Positions 17,729 through 26,941 of a DNA stretch of 64,000 bases are shown here, one piece after another. The translations under genes and the position numbers were made by a program. Below the pieces are notes generated by a model that was given only the letters and a program-made list of their open reading frames with translations, had not been told where the DNA came from and did not search any database. Each line of letters starts with the position of its first letter. Position 1 is the first letter of the stretch. This DNA is from Polyangiaceae bacterium (GTDB lineage Bacteria; Myxococcota_A; Polyangia; Polyangiales; Polyangiaceae): NCBI GenBank assembly GCA_023150915.1, contig JAKLKA010000007.1, positions 48,591 to 112,590 of the forward strand, given 5' to 3'.

Positions 17729-19120
17729 GTGCGAGCGCTCCTCCTCAGGCCCCGCGCCCGTGAGCGCTTTGGTCTTGGCCCGTTCTTTCGGGTCGAGCCG
17801 CTGGGTCTCGAATACCTCGGCGCCGCGCTCCGGCGCGCGGGCCACCAGGTCGAGATCCGCGACCTCCGGCTCGCGCGGGGCCTGGGCTCCCGTCGCCCCG
17901 ACTGGGTCGGGCTGTCGTGCATTCACACGCTCGACGTGCCCGAAACGCTGGCCCTGGCGCGCCAGGTGAAGCAGCGCTGGCCCGGAGTGTTCGTGATGGT
18001 CGGCGGCCATGCGGCCAGCGCCGACCCGGACGCCTTCGCGGGCCCCGAGGTCGACGCGGTTGGCCTTGGCCCCGGCGAGCACAGCGTGCCGCTCTTGGTC
18101 TCGGCGCTCGAGCGCGGCGCGGCGCTGGCAGGGGTTCCGGGCTTCCGCCTGCGCGCCCGCGAGGCCCAGCGCGAGCACCCGACGGACATCGATCCGAAGC
18201 TGCTTCCGGCACGCGACCTGGTCGCGGGCTTTCGTACCGGGTATCGCTGCGTGCACCGGTCGCCCATCTGGGCGATCGAGACCGGGCGCGGTTGCCCGTT
18301 TCGGTGCGCGTTCTGCGCCGTCGGGCGCGCCGACGGCTATCAGCCCAGGGACCTCGGGGTGGTGGTCCGCGATTTCGAGACCGTCGGCGGCGACGTGTTC
18401 GTGATCGACGATCTCTTCTTCTATCCCCGCGACCGCAGCCGCGAGCTTGCCGGTGCGCTGGCGGCGCGGAGCGTGAAGAAGCGCTGGGTGCTGGCCCAGA
18501 CCCGCGCCGACACCGTGGTGCGCGGTGCGGAAGTGCTCGAGGCCTTCCGCCCGCTCGCCGAGCGCTTCGACCTGTTCTTCGGCTTCGAGGCCGCCACCGA
18601 TCGCCGCCTGGCCGAGTTGCGCAAAGACGCGACCGTGGGCGACACCGAGGCAGCGGTGCGGCTCTGTCGGGATCTGGGCTTTGGCGTCACCGGCAACTTC
18701 GTGATCGACCCCGACTGGGGTGAAGCCGACTTCGAAGACCTGTGGGCGCTGCTCGACCGGCTGCGCCTCGACCGGGTCGGGTTCACCGTGCTGACCCCGC
18801 TGCCCGGCACCGACTATCACCAGTCGCAGCAGTCGCGGCTCGCCGAGAAGGACTTCGCGCGGTTCGACATGCACCACGTGCTGTGGGAGCCCCGCCTGGG
18901 CCGGCGACGGTTCTACGAGCTGATGGTCGAGAGCTGGAAGCGCAACGTGCTCTCGTCGGGCAACGCCTCGCGGCGCTGGCTCACGTGGTTCCGCGGCATT
19001 GGCGTCAGAGAGGCGCTGGCCCTCGCCGGTGTGCTGTATCGCACCCAGCGGCTGATGAACGTGGACGCCTATCTCAGTGACACCTTTCCGCCCGAGCTGC
19101 CCGCGGTCTTGGCCGAGTAG
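17729..19120 (+). CDS. B12-binding-domain radical SAM protein, possibly hopanoid C-3 methylase-like
   Basis: A 463-residue enzyme starting at GTG. The N-terminal 160 residues form a Rossmann-like cobalamin-binding domain (FFRVEPLGLEYLGAALRRAG, later VMVGGHAAS). A radical SAM domain follows with CPFRCAFC near 189-196, the canonical CxxxCxxC for the [4Fe-4S] cluster. The FxRxEPLGLE opening, the VTGNFVIDPDW and TPLPGTDYH stretches and the MHHVLWEPRLG stretch remind me of HpnR, which methylates hopanoids at C-3; this is a family recollection, not a proof. Other cobalamin-dependent methylases are possible. No hopanoid cyclase is in the window. Confidence 0.8.
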   Translation: MRALLLRPRARERFGLGPFFRVEPLGLEYLGAALRRAGHQVEIRDLRLARGLGSRRPDWVGLSCIHTLDVPETLALARQVKQRWPGVFVMVGGHAASADPDAFAGPEVDAVGLGPGEHSVPLLVSALERGAALAGVPGFRLRAREAQREHPTDIDPKLLPARDLVAGFRTGYRCVHRSPIWAIETGRGCPFRCAFCAVGRADGYQPRDLGVVVRDFETVGGDVFVIDDLFFYPRDRSRELAGALAARSVKKRWVLAQTRADTVVRGAEVLEAFRPLAERFDLFFGFEAATDRRLAELRKDATVGDTEAAVRLCRDLGFGVTGNFVIDPDWGEADFEDLWALLDRLRLDRVGFTVLTPLPGTDYHQSQQSRLAEKDFARFDMHHVLWEPRLGRRRFYELMVESWKRNVLSSGNASRRWLTWFRGIGVREALALAGVLYRTQRLMNVDAYLSDTFPPELPAVLAE

Positions 19121-19158
19121 CGCGCGCGCCCGGGCCGGGTATCATCCGCTCCCTCGCC

Positions 19159-20181
19159 ATGACCCACCGAACCCGCTTGCTTGCCAGCGCCGTCCTCTTG
19201 GTTGCGCCCGCCTGTGACCAGGCGCCCAGCCCAACCCCGGCCATCTCGGCCACGGCTGCAAGCGCACGAGCGGCGGCCGCGGTGCCGTCTGCGCCGACGC
19301 CGAGCGCGGCTCCGGCTGCAGCCGACAGCGCGCCCCCGGCGGCGCGCCCGCGCCGCGAGCGGGGCGGGGTGGCCGGCACCCTGCTGGCGGCCGCGGCCGA
19401 GCTGGGGCTGCCCGCCGAGAAGCAGAAGACGGTCGACGAGCTCGAGCAAGCGCTCGGGGACCCGAAGCCTGCCGACGCGGAAGCAAGGATGGGTCTGGAT
19501 GCGGCCCTGCGCGACGGCGTGAAGGCTGGCAAGGTGGAGCTGGCGAAGCTCGAGCCCTCGCTGGCCGAGCTGGACAAGGCGGCAGCGGCTCGCAAAGAAG
19601 CAGAGATCAAGGCGCTGGACGGTCTGCACCAGGCGCTGGATGCCACCCAGCGCAAAGCGCTGGTCGAGGCAGTGCGCAAGCGGCAGGCGGATCGCGAAGC
19701 GCGCTTCGGCAAGCGTCCGGACGCGGACGATGCGGCGAACGATCCTGCGCGCACTCGGCGCCGGCTCGAGCGTCTGGCGGGCGAGCTGGGTCTCGATGCA
19801 GAGCAGCAGAAGAAGGCGGAGCCGATCGTCGAGAAGTACGACATCGGACGCGAGGGCCCGGGCCCGGGCGCGCTCCGCGACGAGATGAAGAAACGGCTGG
19901 ACGCGCTTCTGGCCGCCTTCGAGAAAGACGCCTTCCGCGCCGCCCAGCTCGACTTCGGGGCCGACGCCAAGCGCTACCGCGACGCCACCAAGAAGAAGGT
20001 GGAGTACTTGAATGCGCTGCTCGGGGTGATCACGCCCGAACAGCGCGACAAGCTCGCGGCGTCGGTCCAGGCGGCGGGCCGCGGTCGCCCGGGGCGAGGC
20101 CTGCGGGGCCCCGGCGGGCCGATGCGCATGCCGATGGGCGGGCCCCCCGGCGTCGGCGCGATCGGCGATCAGCTCGACTGA
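19159..20181 (+). CDS. Lipoprotein with LTxxQ-like helical repeats (Spy/CpxP-like)
   Basis: 340 residues. Signal [19 protein letters not shown] with lipid Cys 19, an Ala/Pro/Ser-rich spacer to about residue 70, then a highly helical, charged region. Motifs such as [14 protein letters not shown] and [15 protein letters not shown] resemble the LTxxQ repeats of Spy/CpxP periplasmic chaperones. The tail is Gly/Arg/Pro-rich ([13 protein letters not shown]). A role in envelope stress or protein quality control is suggested by analogy only. It lies alone between the radical SAM gene and the convergent sigma factor gene. Confidence 0.65.
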   Translation: MTHRTRLLASAVLLVAPACDQAPSPTPAISATAASARAAAAVPSAPTPSAAPAAADSAPPAARPRRERGGVAGTLLAAAAELGLPAEKQKTVDELEQALGDPKPADAEARMGLDAALRDGVKAGKVELAKLEPSLAELDKAAAARKEAEIKALDGLHQALDATQRKALVEAVRKRQADREARFGKRPDADDAANDPARTRRRLERLAGELGLDAEQQKKAEPIVEKYDIGREGPGPGALRDEMKKRLDALLAAFEKDAFRAAQLDFGADAKRYRDATKKKVEYLNALLGVITPEQRDKLAASVQAAGRGRPGRGLRGPGGPMRMPMGGPPGVGAIGDQLD

Positions 20182-20202
20182 CCCGAGGGCCGCGCCGGGC
20201 GG

Positions 20203-21564
20203 TTACCAGTTGTCCCGCATCTGCTTGCGGATCTTGCCGATCGCCTGCTCTTGCAGCTGGCGGATGCGCTCCCGCGACAGGTTGTACTTGTCGCCGATTT
20301 CCTTGAGCGTGAGCTCGTCCTCGTTGTCCAGGCCGAAGCGCCAGCGGATGATCCGGCTCTCGATCGGGGTCAGCGTGCCGAGCAGGCGCCGCACCTCGGC
20401 CGCCCACTTCTGGTTGGCCAGGCTGTCGTAGGGCGACAGGTTGTTCTCTTCCACCAAGAAGTCGATGAAGCGGCGACCGTCCTCGTCGCCCACCGGCCGG
20501 TCGAGGGAGAAGGGCGTGTCGGCGTAGAGGTCCCGCACCTTGTCCAGCTTGTCCTTGGGGATGCCGGTTTCTTTCTCCAGCTCGTCGGGGGTCGGCTCGC
20601 GCCCGGTGCGGGCGATGATGGTCTGCGTTGCGCGCGACACCCGGTTGTAGGTGTCGAGCATGTGCACCGGGATGCGCACCGCGCGGCCCTTGTCGGCCAG
20701 CGCCCGGCTGATGGCGTGACGGATCCACCACGACGCATAAGTGCTGAAGCGATACCCGCGGGCGTGGTCGAAGCGCTCGACGGCCTTCATCAGGCCGATG
20801 TTGCCCTCTTGGATCAGATCGATCAGCGGCAGCCGGCCGCGGTTGTAGCGGCGGGCGATGCTGACCACGAGTCGCAGGTTCGCCTTCACGAAACGGTTCT
20901 TCGCGGTGCGCTGCTCGGCGTCGGTCGCCTTCACGCGCTCGATGAAGCGCTTGTACGCGGCCGACTCGGGCAGGACCGGGCGGTCGACGTCGTCCGTGGG
21001 CAGCTCGACCACCTCGCGCACCACGCGGTTCGCGTTGGCCATCCAGATGCGATCGGAGTCAGCCAAACGGATGTCGCGCGCGAGGCCTTCGCACAGATCG
21101 GTCCAGCGCTTCTGCTGGGGTGCGAGGAACTTCGAGCGCTGCTTCCTGTGTAGCTTGAGCAGCTTGCGCAGTTCTTCACGCTGGGCCGCTTGCGGACGCT
21201 CCTCTTCGGGCGCCGTGAGGATGTCGGCGTCCAGCTGCTCGAGCACCAGCTCGGCACACGGCGGATACGCGAGCAGCGCGGACCAGTGCTCGACCTCGGC
21301 GCGTTCGACGCGCTGGGCAGTCTGCAGCTCTTCGTCGGGGCCCATCACCTGATGGGTCGCCATCTCGCGGAAGTAGCGCGAGAGCATCGAGTCGGTGGAG
21401 CCGTCTTCTGCCGCGGGCGCCGGGGTTTCGGCGGGCGGTCGGAGCTCACTCTCGGGCGGCTCGTCGGGCACGATCGACGAACGCGCGCGCACGTCGGTCT
21501 GCTCGTCGAACTCGTCGACTTCGGTGGGCTCGGCGGCGGCTGCGGTGGCGCGGTTCTGGGCCAT
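20203..21564 (-). CDS. Sigma-70 family RNA polymerase sigma factor (group 2, RpoD/RpoH-like)
   Basis: 453 residues from ATG 21,564, chosen because GAGGA stands five bases before it; the frame stays open further upstream but without a ribosome site. An acidic N-terminus (1-55) precedes region 1.2 ([21 protein letters not shown]). Region 2 is complete near 225-290: [32 protein letters not shown] and [13 protein letters not shown]. Regions 3 and 4 follow, ending in [20 protein letters not shown]. Region 2.4/4.2 look fit for -10/-35 recognition. No large region 1.1 as in primary RpoD is seen, so an alternative sigma (stationary phase or heat-shock type) is likelier than the housekeeping factor. 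Confidence 0.9.
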   Translation of the reverse strand: MAQNRATAAAAEPTEVDEFDEQTDVRARSSIVPDEPPESELRPPAETPAPAAEDGSTDSMLSRYFREMATHQVMGPDEELQTAQRVERAEVEHWSALLAYPPCAELVLEQLDADILTAPEEERPQAAQREELRKLLKLHRKQRSKFLAPQQKRWTDLCEGLARDIRLADSDRIWMANANRVVREVVELPTDDVDRPVLPESAAYKRFIERVKATDAEQRTAKNRFVKANLRLVVSIARRYNRGRLPLIDLIQEGNIGLMKAVERFDHARGYRFSTYASWWIRHAISRALADKGRAVRIPVHMLDTYNRVSRATQTIIARTGREPTPDELEKETGIPKDKLDKVRDLYADTPFSLDRPVGDEDGRRFIDFLVEENNLSPYDSLANQKWAAEVRRLLGTLTPIESRIIRWRFGLDNEDELTLKEIGDKYNLSRERIRQLQEQAIGKIRKQMRDNW

Positions 21565-21885
21565 GTTGGTCCTCGGTTCGGGCAGGCGGCGACCAGGGTG
21601 GGGGAACCCTGCGCGCGGGGGAGCGGGGTGGGCGGCGGGCTCGGACTCGGCCGGTGGGAGACGCTGGGCCGGGTCGGAGGTTCGGGGCGGGGCGAGACGC
21701 TTGGCTTTTGCTGCAATGTCCGTGCCTGTGCGGATGCGCCGTGAGCGCAGGCCGGCAGGCTGGGACTTGGGGCTTTCGTTCATTGGTATGCGGGGCGGAT
21801 CTGAAACGTTCGATGCAAAGCTGGGGCCGCGGGTGACGGGGCGCACGGTTCGGAGTACTCGCTCTAGTCAGTAACTACGGACGAG
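21565..21885. other. Divergent intergenic region between the sigma factor and ABC transporter genes
   Basis: 321 nt without a gene I can support. It holds the start-proximal regions of two divergent genes, including the GAGGA site of the sigma factor at its left edge. On the right, a TTCGGA and a TAACTA 17 nt apart lie before the transporter start, a weak match to a promoter. The minus-strand frame remains open throughout, so an N-terminally longer sigma factor cannot be fully excluded. Confidence 0.5.
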
Positions 21886-23544
21886 ATGCAGCAGGCGATC
21901 CGTGCAAACTCGAACAACGCGAAGATTCGCGAGTTCGTGACCGACCTCTGGCGCGATGTGCCTTCGCGCCGCTCCAGCCTGCTGGCGCTCGGGTTTAGCC
22001 TGGCCCTGTCGGGCGCCGGGCACGGAGCCCTGGCATTTGCGGCCGGAATGTTGACCCGGTCACTGGCCCGGCCGACGGGGACCAGTGGCGAGGGGCTTGC
22101 GCTCCTGGAGGTTTGTTATTTCGGGCTCGCCGCGGCTGGTGTCAAGGCCGCGGGCTCGACGCTGCTCGCGTACTTCCAGGCAAGAACTGCCGGCGGCGTC
22201 GGGCTCGCATGGCGTCGCCGCTTCGTCGAGCGCTGGAGCGAGTGTGGTCTGCCAGACGCGGCCCCGCGGGTGCTTGCAATCGTTGCGGTGCGCCTGGCCG
22301 AGCTCGAGGCCGCTGTCGTACATGGTGCGCTGGCCGGCGCCCGTGCCCTGGCACAGCTCCTGCCGATCGTGGTGGGTCTGATCTTCGTGTCACCCCTGCT
22401 TGCAGGAGTTGGCACCTTGACCCTCGTCCCCTTCGGGTTCGGGCTTGCCGCCCTGCGGCGAAAATTCCGCCGCGAGAGCGAGCGGGCCCAGGCCCGCGCC
22501 GTGGAGCTGCACGAGGGCGTCGACTCGCTGGTGAGCCACCTCGATCTGTGGCGGACGTTCGGCGCCACGGGGCGGGTGGCGCGAGCCATCGAGAGCACCG
22601 GCGCCATCGCGCTCCGTTCGATGTCGCGGGTCGAGGCTTCGCGTGCAGCGCTCTCGGGTGCGAACGAGGTGCTCGGCGCGCTGGCACTGGTCGGCGCGGT
22701 GGCGCTGGCCCAGCGGGCAGGCGCCTCGCTGGGTGACGGCAACTGGGTGGCGTTCGCAGCCGTCTGTTTCATGGCGTATCGCCCGCTGCGCGACCTGGGA
22801 GACGCGCGCGCCTGGATCGACCGCGGCGCTCTTGCCGCGCGAGCCCTGGACGACGTCAGCCGACTGCAACGGGAGCCGGTTGACGCCGACGGCGCCGACC
22901 AGGCGTGGGCGGGCCGCGCCGGTGTGCTCGAGCTTCGCGAGCTCGGCGCCCAGGGCCGCGGGCCACGGACGAGCCTCACCCTCGAGTTCGGGCAGGCGCT
23001 GGCCATCGTGGGCGAGAATGGATCGGGCAAGACCACGCTGCTCCGCACCCTGCTGGGCCTCGAGCCCGCGATCGGGACGGTGACCTACGACGGCGTCGAT
23101 CTGACGCGGCGGGGCGTCGGGCCCGCGGCCCGGCCGTTCGCGTGGGTTCCACAAGAAGCACCGCTGGTCACCGGATCGATCTTGGAGAACGTCGCCCTGG
23201 CGTGCGGCGACGCGGGGCGTGCGCGCCTGGCCCTGGCAGAGCTCGGCGCCGACCGCCTCTTGGCTCGCGAGCACGACCGCGTGGGTCCGGGCGGGCTGCC
23301 GCTCTCGGGTGGGGAGCGGCGCCTGATCGCATTGGCCCGCGCGCTGGCAACGGACTTGCCGGTGTTGCTGCTGGACGAACCCACCGAAGGGCTGGACGAC
23401 AAGGCTCGCGCGCGGGTGCTCGAGAGCATCGGCGCGCTGTCCGCCCTTCGCACCCTCATCGTGGTCACGCACCGCCCAGAAGTGGCCGCGCTGGCCGCGC
23501 GCGTGGTGACCCTCGACCCGATCTCGAAGCTGGCCGCCGAGTGA
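21886..23544 (+). CDS. ABC transporter half-molecule (membrane domain fused to ATPase)
   Basis: 552 residues. The first 300 or so form a membrane domain with about six helices (LLALGFSLALSGAGHGALAF, LLPIVVGLIFVSPLLAGV, others). The ATPase follows with Walker A GENGSGKT (376-383), Q-loop WVPQEAP, signature LSGGERR, Walker B VLLLDEP and the H-loop VVTHRPE. The signature has LSGGE rather than LSGGQ, which is acceptable. Half-transporters act as dimers; no partner is adjacent, so a homodimer is likely. The substrate cannot be told; CydC-like exporters have similar size. Confidence 0.85.
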   Translation: MQQAIRANSNNAKIREFVTDLWRDVPSRRSSLLALGFSLALSGAGHGALAFAAGMLTRSLARPTGTSGEGLALLEVCYFGLAAAGVKAAGSTLLAYFQARTAGGVGLAWRRRFVERWSECGLPDAAPRVLAIVAVRLAELEAAVVHGALAGARALAQLLPIVVGLIFVSPLLAGVGTLTLVPFGFGLAALRRKFRRESERAQARAVELHEGVDSLVSHLDLWRTFGATGRVARAIESTGAIALRSMSRVEASRAALSGANEVLGALALVGAVALAQRAGASLGDGNWVAFAAVCFMAYRPLRDLGDARAWIDRGALAARALDDVSRLQREPVDADGADQAWAGRAGVLELRELGAQGRGPRTSLTLEFGQALAIVGENGSGKTTLLRTLLGLEPAIGTVTYDGVDLTRRGVGPAARPFAWVPQEAPLVTGSILENVALACGDAGRARLALAELGADRLLAREHDRVGPGGLPLSGGERRLIALARALATDLPVLLLDEPTEGLDDKARARVLESIGALSALRTLIVVTHRPEVAALAARVVTLDPISKLAAE

Positions 23545-23584
23545 GGAATGCACCCTGCGCGGTGGCGCGTTGCCACGCGAGCGC

Positions 23585-24673
23585 ATGGACCGGCGAAGTG
23601 TGCTGAAGCTCTGCCTTTCCCTCGGCGCCTTCGCCGACCCGGCGCGGGCCGCTCTCGCGGCCCGGGCGCTGCCCCGGCGTTTTTCCGGGGTTTCAGCCCA
23701 GCCGTGGCTGGCGCTGGCGGCGCTTCCGACGCCCCTTGAAGAGCACCCCGCGCTCGGACGCGCGCTGGGGGTGGGGCGCTTGTGGGTGAAGCGCGACGAC
23801 CGCGCTGGCGCCCGCGCAGGGGGAAGCAAGCTCCGCAAGCTCGAGCTGCTCGTGGCCGACGCCGAGGCGCGGGGGCATCGAGCCGTCGCCGCGGTGGGGG
23901 GCGTGGGCTCGAATCAGACGCTGGCGACCGCCGTCATCGCGCGGCAGCGCGGGCTCGGTTCGCACCTGTACCTCTTGGCCGAGCGCCCGAGCGCGGCAGT
24001 GCGACATCACCTGCTGGCCCAGGCGGCGCTGGGCGCGAAGCAGCAGCTGGTGGCCAGCGAGGCGCAGGCAGCGCGCGCCATCGCGCACCTGCCCGAGCGC
24101 CCCTACTCGATCCCGATGGGTGGCAGCTCGGCACTGGGCAACGTCGGCTTCGTCGAAGCGGGGCTCGAGCTCGCCTCGCAGCTCACCCCCCACGTGGTGT
24201 ACCTGCCGCTCGGTACCGGGGGCGCCGCGGTCGGGTTGGCGCTTGGCCTGCGTGCCGCGGGCCTCGACGTGGAGGTGGTGGGGGTACGCACTTCGAGCTA
24301 CGCGACGGGCCCACGCCTGGCGAAGATGGCCCGCGAGACCAGCGCGTTGCTCCATCGCCTGGACTCGACCTTCCCCCGAGACCCCGGCCGGTTGCGCCTG
24401 CGCGTGCGTGATCGCTTCGTCGGGCGGGGCTACGCCGAGCCCACCGCGGCGGGGCAGCGGGCCCTCACCTTGGCGAAGCAGCACGCTGGCCTGGAGCTCG
24501 ACCTCACCTACACGGCGAAAGCGCTGGCGGCGCTCGCCGCCGATGCCGCCGCGCTGCGCGACAAGACCGTGGTGTTCTGGCTGACCTACGACGCGCGCCG
24601 CGTCGGCTCGGAAGGCGCCAGCGCACGCGACCTACCCGCCAGTTTGCGAGGCTACGCGCGGGCTGTTCTGTGA
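23585..24673 (+). CDS. PLP-dependent enzyme of the ACC deaminase/D-cysteine desulfhydrase family
   Basis: 362 residues from ATG 23,585 (a TTG at 23,570 would add five). A fold-type II PLP enzyme: GGSKLRKLELLVADA contains the expected active-site Lys, GSNQTLATAV the substrate loop, and PLGTGGAAVGLALGL the Gly-rich phosphate-binding loop. The N-terminal 40 residues are a signal-like extension (MDRRSVLKLCLSLGAF) that family members usually lack, so this copy may be exported, or the start may be further in. Likely chemistry is deamination or desulfhydration of a small amino acid. The gene is convergent with pheS. Confidence 0.8.
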   Translation: MDRRSVLKLCLSLGAFADPARAALAARALPRRFSGVSAQPWLALAALPTPLEEHPALGRALGVGRLWVKRDDRAGARAGGSKLRKLELLVADAEARGHRAVAAVGGVGSNQTLATAVIARQRGLGSHLYLLAERPSAAVRHHLLAQAALGAKQQLVASEAQAARAIAHLPERPYSIPMGGSSALGNVGFVEAGLELASQLTPHVVYLPLGTGGAAVGLALGLRAAGLDVEVVGVRTSSYATGPRLAKMARETSALLHRLDSTFPRDPGRLRLRVRDRFVGRGYAEPTAAGQRALTLAKQHAGLELDLTYTAKALAALAADAAALRDKTVVFWLTYDARRVGSEGASARDLPASLRGYARAVL

Positions 24674-24693
24674 AGAGCCGTGAGGTGGGGTTT

Positions 24694-24737
24694 TCCAAGA
24701 CCCGCATGTCTTGGCGGGCCGGGGCTTCGCCCCGCTA
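24694..24737 (-). repeat. Two-hairpin dispersed element, copy A (after pheS)
   Basis: Reads on the minus strand from the pheS stop codon: TAG, then hairpin GGGGCGAAGCCCC, then GGCCCGCC, then a second hairpin CCAAGAC-ATGCGG-GTCTTGG. A second copy at 56,749-56,793 follows another stop codon with the same order and about 85-90% identity. Could be a bidirectional terminator between convergent genes or a REP-like repeat. Confidence 0.6.
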
Positions 24738-25838
24738 GAACTGCGCCAGAAACCGCGGATCGTTCTCGAACAACAGTCGAATGTCCGGGATGCCGTAGCG
24801 CAGCATGGCCACCCGCTCGACGCCCATGCCGAAGGCGAAGCCGGTGTACTTCTCGGGGTCGATGCCGCAGTGCTCGAACACCGCCGGGTGGATCATGCCG
24901 CAGCCGAGGATTTCGAGCCAACCCGTGGCCTTGCAGACCCGGCAGGTGGCACGCGGGCCGCGCCCCTCGGCGCTCGAGCCCGGGTCGTCGTCGGCGTGGC
25001 AGAACACGCAGCCCACGTCGACCTCGGCGCCTGGCTCGACGAACGGGAAGTAGCTCGGGCGGAAGCGCACCGGCGTTCCGGGGCCGTACAGGCGCTCTGC
25101 GAACGCGGTCAGCACGCCCTTGAGCTCGGCGAAGCTGACCCGCTCGGCCACCAAGAAGCCCTCGATCTGGTGGAACATGGGCGAGTGCGTGACGTCGTCG
25201 TCGCGCCGATACACCGGACCGCCGCTGACGATGGCCATGGGCGGGGTGTGGGTGCTCATCTCGCGGACCTGCACCGTGCTGGTGTGGGTTCGGAGCAGCA
25301 CCCGCGCGTCGGGGCGGCCGCCCTCGACCGTGACCCAGAAGCTGTCTTGCATGTCCGTGGCCGGGTGATCCGGCGGGAAGCCCAGCTTCTCGAAGTTGTT
25401 CGCTTCGAGGTCCACCTCGGGCCCCCACGAAATCTCGAAGCCCAGCGAGCGGAAGATGTCGAGGATTTCGTCCTTCACCCGGGTGACCGGGTGCAGGTGA
25501 CCGCGCGGCGCTGGCACGCGACCGGGCAGGGTGAGATCGAAGGGTCGCGCCGCCAGATCGGCGTCGCGCAGCGCGCGCACGAGCTGGCCGAGCCGCGCGT
25601 CGAACGCCGACTCGACGCCGGCCTTCACCGCGTTGACCTGTTCGCCGATGGCCTTCTTCTGCTCGGCCGGCACCTTGCCCATCAGCTTCAGAAGCTTGGT
25701 CAGGTCGCCGTTCTTGCCGAGCACCTCGGCCTTGGCGTTGCGCAGCTCTTGCTCGGTGGCGGCGTGGGCGAACGCTTCCCGAAAACGCTCTCCGAGCGCT
25801 CGGAGCCCCGCCTCGATCTCCGCCGCCGCGTCGGACAC
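24735..25838 (-). CDS. pheS: Phenylalanine-tRNA ligase alpha subunit
   Basis: 367 residues with the class II synthetase core: motif 2-like SGGPVYRRDDDVTHSPMFHQIEGFLVAE and motif 3 GFAFGMGVERVAMLRYG, plus the N-terminal coiled coil. It charges tRNA-Phe as an alpha2-beta2 enzyme with PheT. An insertion at about 276-302 with CVFC and CRVC suggests a zinc knuckle, which many but not all bacterial PheS proteins carry. It is the third gene of rpmI-rplT-pheS (7 nt after rplT). Downstream there is no pheT, only a convergent PLP-enzyme gene. Confidence 0.96.
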   Translation of the reverse strand: MSDAAAEIEAGLRALGERFREAFAHAATEQELRNAKAEVLGKNGDLTKLLKLMGKVPAEQKKAIGEQVNAVKAGVESAFDARLGQLVRALRDADLAARPFDLTLPGRVPAPRGHLHPVTRVKDEILDIFRSLGFEISWGPEVDLEANNFEKLGFPPDHPATDMQDSFWVTVEGGRPDARVLLRTHTSTVQVREMSTHTPPMAIVSGGPVYRRDDDVTHSPMFHQIEGFLVAERVSFAELKGVLTAFAERLYGPGTPVRFRPSYFPFVEPGAEVDVGCVFCHADDDPGSSAEGRGPRATCRVCKATGWLEILGCGMIHPAVFEHCGIDPEKYTGFAFGMGVERVAMLRYGIPDIRLLFENDPRFLAQF

Positions 25839-25845
25839 GAACCGA

Positions 25846-26202
25846 TTACTTGGCAGCCGCGACGGCGAGCTCGGTCAGCTGCTTGAACGCGGTCGGGTCG
25901 TTCACCGCCATGTCGGCGAGGACCTTGCGGTCGAGCTCGATCTCGCTGGCCTTCAGCGCGCCCATCAACTTCGAATACGTGGTGCCGTTGATGCGGCACG
26001 CGGCGTTGATGCGCGTGATCCACAGGCTGCGGAAGTCGCGCTTCTTGAGCTTGCGACCTTCGTAAGCGTACAGCCAGCTGTGCCAGAGAACGTGCAACGC
26101 CTGGCGGAAGCGGTTCTTCCGACCACCGTGGAAGCCTTCGACCTGCTCGAACACGCGCTTGTGGCGGCGATGAGCGGTGACACCTCGTTTGACGCGGGAC
26201 AT
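25846..26202 (-). CDS. rplT: 50S ribosomal protein L20
   Basis: 118 residues, the normal length. Begins [16 protein letters not shown] and contains [23 protein letters not shown] and the usual [14 protein letters not shown]20 binds 23S rRNA early in large-subunit assembly, and in several bacteria represses its own operon. It sits 16 nt after rpmI and 7 nt before pheS; AGGAGA stands before the start. Confidence 0.98.
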   Translation of the reverse strand: MSRVKRGVTAHRRHKRVFEQVEGFHGGRKNRFRQALHVLWHSWLYAYEGRKLKKRDFRSLWITRINAACRINGTTYSKLMGALKASEIELDRKVLADMAVNDPTAFKQLTELAVAAAK

Positions 26203-26218
26203 CTGACGGTTCTCCTCT

Positions 26219-26416
26219 TCAGCCGTACGGCAGCAGGATCTTCACGCGACGCTCCATCGCCGGCGAGACCATGTCGTTGTCGCGCAGACGGCGGCGGCGC
26301 TTGCGGCTCTTGCCGATCATGTTGTGTTGGGCGCCGCACTTCGGGCGACGAACGCGGCCCTTGCCGCTCACCTTGAAGCGCTTGGCGGCCGCGCGATTGG
26401 TCTTCATCTTCGGCAT
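26219..26416 (-). CDS. rpmI: 50S ribosomal protein L35
   Basis: 65 residues, the usual length, beginning [20 protein letters not shown] and very basic throughout. The ATG at 26,416 has AGGAG five bases upstream. It is the first gene of the operon here; infC, which commonly precedes rpmI, is absent and a promoter is visible instead. Confidence 0.97.
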   Translation of the reverse strand: MPKMKTNRAAAKRFKVSGKGRVRRPKCGAQHNMIGKSRKRRRRLRDNDMVSPAMERRVKILLPYG

Positions 26417-26461
26417 GACAGTCGACTCCTGTGGGGCCACCCGGGCCGCCGGGAGCGCGGA

Positions 26462-26490
26462 CTTATGACGGAAGGGGGCCCGCCAGTCAA
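26462..26490 (-). promoter_or_regulatory. Sigma-70 promoter of rpmI-rplT-pheS
   Basis: On the minus strand TTGACT (26,490-26,485) and CATAAG (26,467-26,462) are separated by 17 nt: 5 of 6 and 4 of 6 consensus matches at ideal spacing. It lies 46 nt before rpmI and is one of few AT-rich patches in the region. Its presence explains how the operon is expressed without infC. Confidence 0.7.
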
Positions 26491-26526
26491 GCCTCGGGAG
26501 GGGGCCTGCGCGGGTGACCAGGGGGG

Positions 26527-26931
26527 TCAGTCGCGCCGCACGCCCCCGAGGCGGTCGGCCCAGCTCTCGGGGAAGCCGCGATAGTAGCCCTCCCAGGGCC
26601 GGCGCGTGACGGTCCACTGCGCGGCGGCGTAGAGCGCGCGGAGCGAGGAAGGCACACCCACCACGGGCAAATAGAGCGGGCCAAGGAGCCGGCTCTGGAG
26701 CGCGTGACCCCACTCGTGCCGCTCGTTGTCCGGGTTCACCCGCACGAAGGGCGTGTCGGTGGTGCTCCAGAACACGAAGTGACCCAGCGAGACCGCCCCC
26801 GCCCGGCGGAGCTTCACGAACAGCCTGCCGTGCCGGCGCTCGGTGCGCTCGACGTTGCGGAACAAGTGCTGGGCGCCCAGGTTGGCCAGCCCCAGCAGCG
26901 ACTGCGGGGCTTCCCACACCAGCCCGAGCAT
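26527..26931 (-). CDS. Small HEWGH-motif protein, unknown function
   Basis: 134 residues. The centre carries NERHEWGHALQSRLLGPLYL, an HExxH-like element with HEWGH as in zinc peptidases, followed by VVGVPS and a C-terminal YYRGFPESWADRLGGV. The acidic WADRLGGV end recurs, from memory, in small uncharacterised proteins with the same HExGH core. The third zinc ligand and any membrane helix are not obvious, so peptidase activity is only a possibility. It is 36 nt from the rpmI promoter on the same strand and 10 nt after the TPR gene. Confidence 0.6.
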   Translation of the reverse strand: MLGLVWEAPQSLLGLANLGAQHLFRNVERTERRHGRLFVKLRRAGAVSLGHFVFWSTTDTPFVRVNPDNERHEWGHALQSRLLGPLYLPVVGVPSSLRALYAAAQWTVTRRPWEGYYRGFPESWADRLGGVRRD

Positions 26932-26941
26932 GACCGGGCCC

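Noticed and set aside
21565..21846. N-terminally longer sigma factor starting at 21,846 or 21,783
   Set aside because: The frame is open, but the added part is Pro/Arg-rich without a ribosome site, whereas ATG 21,564 has GAGGA at proper spacing.
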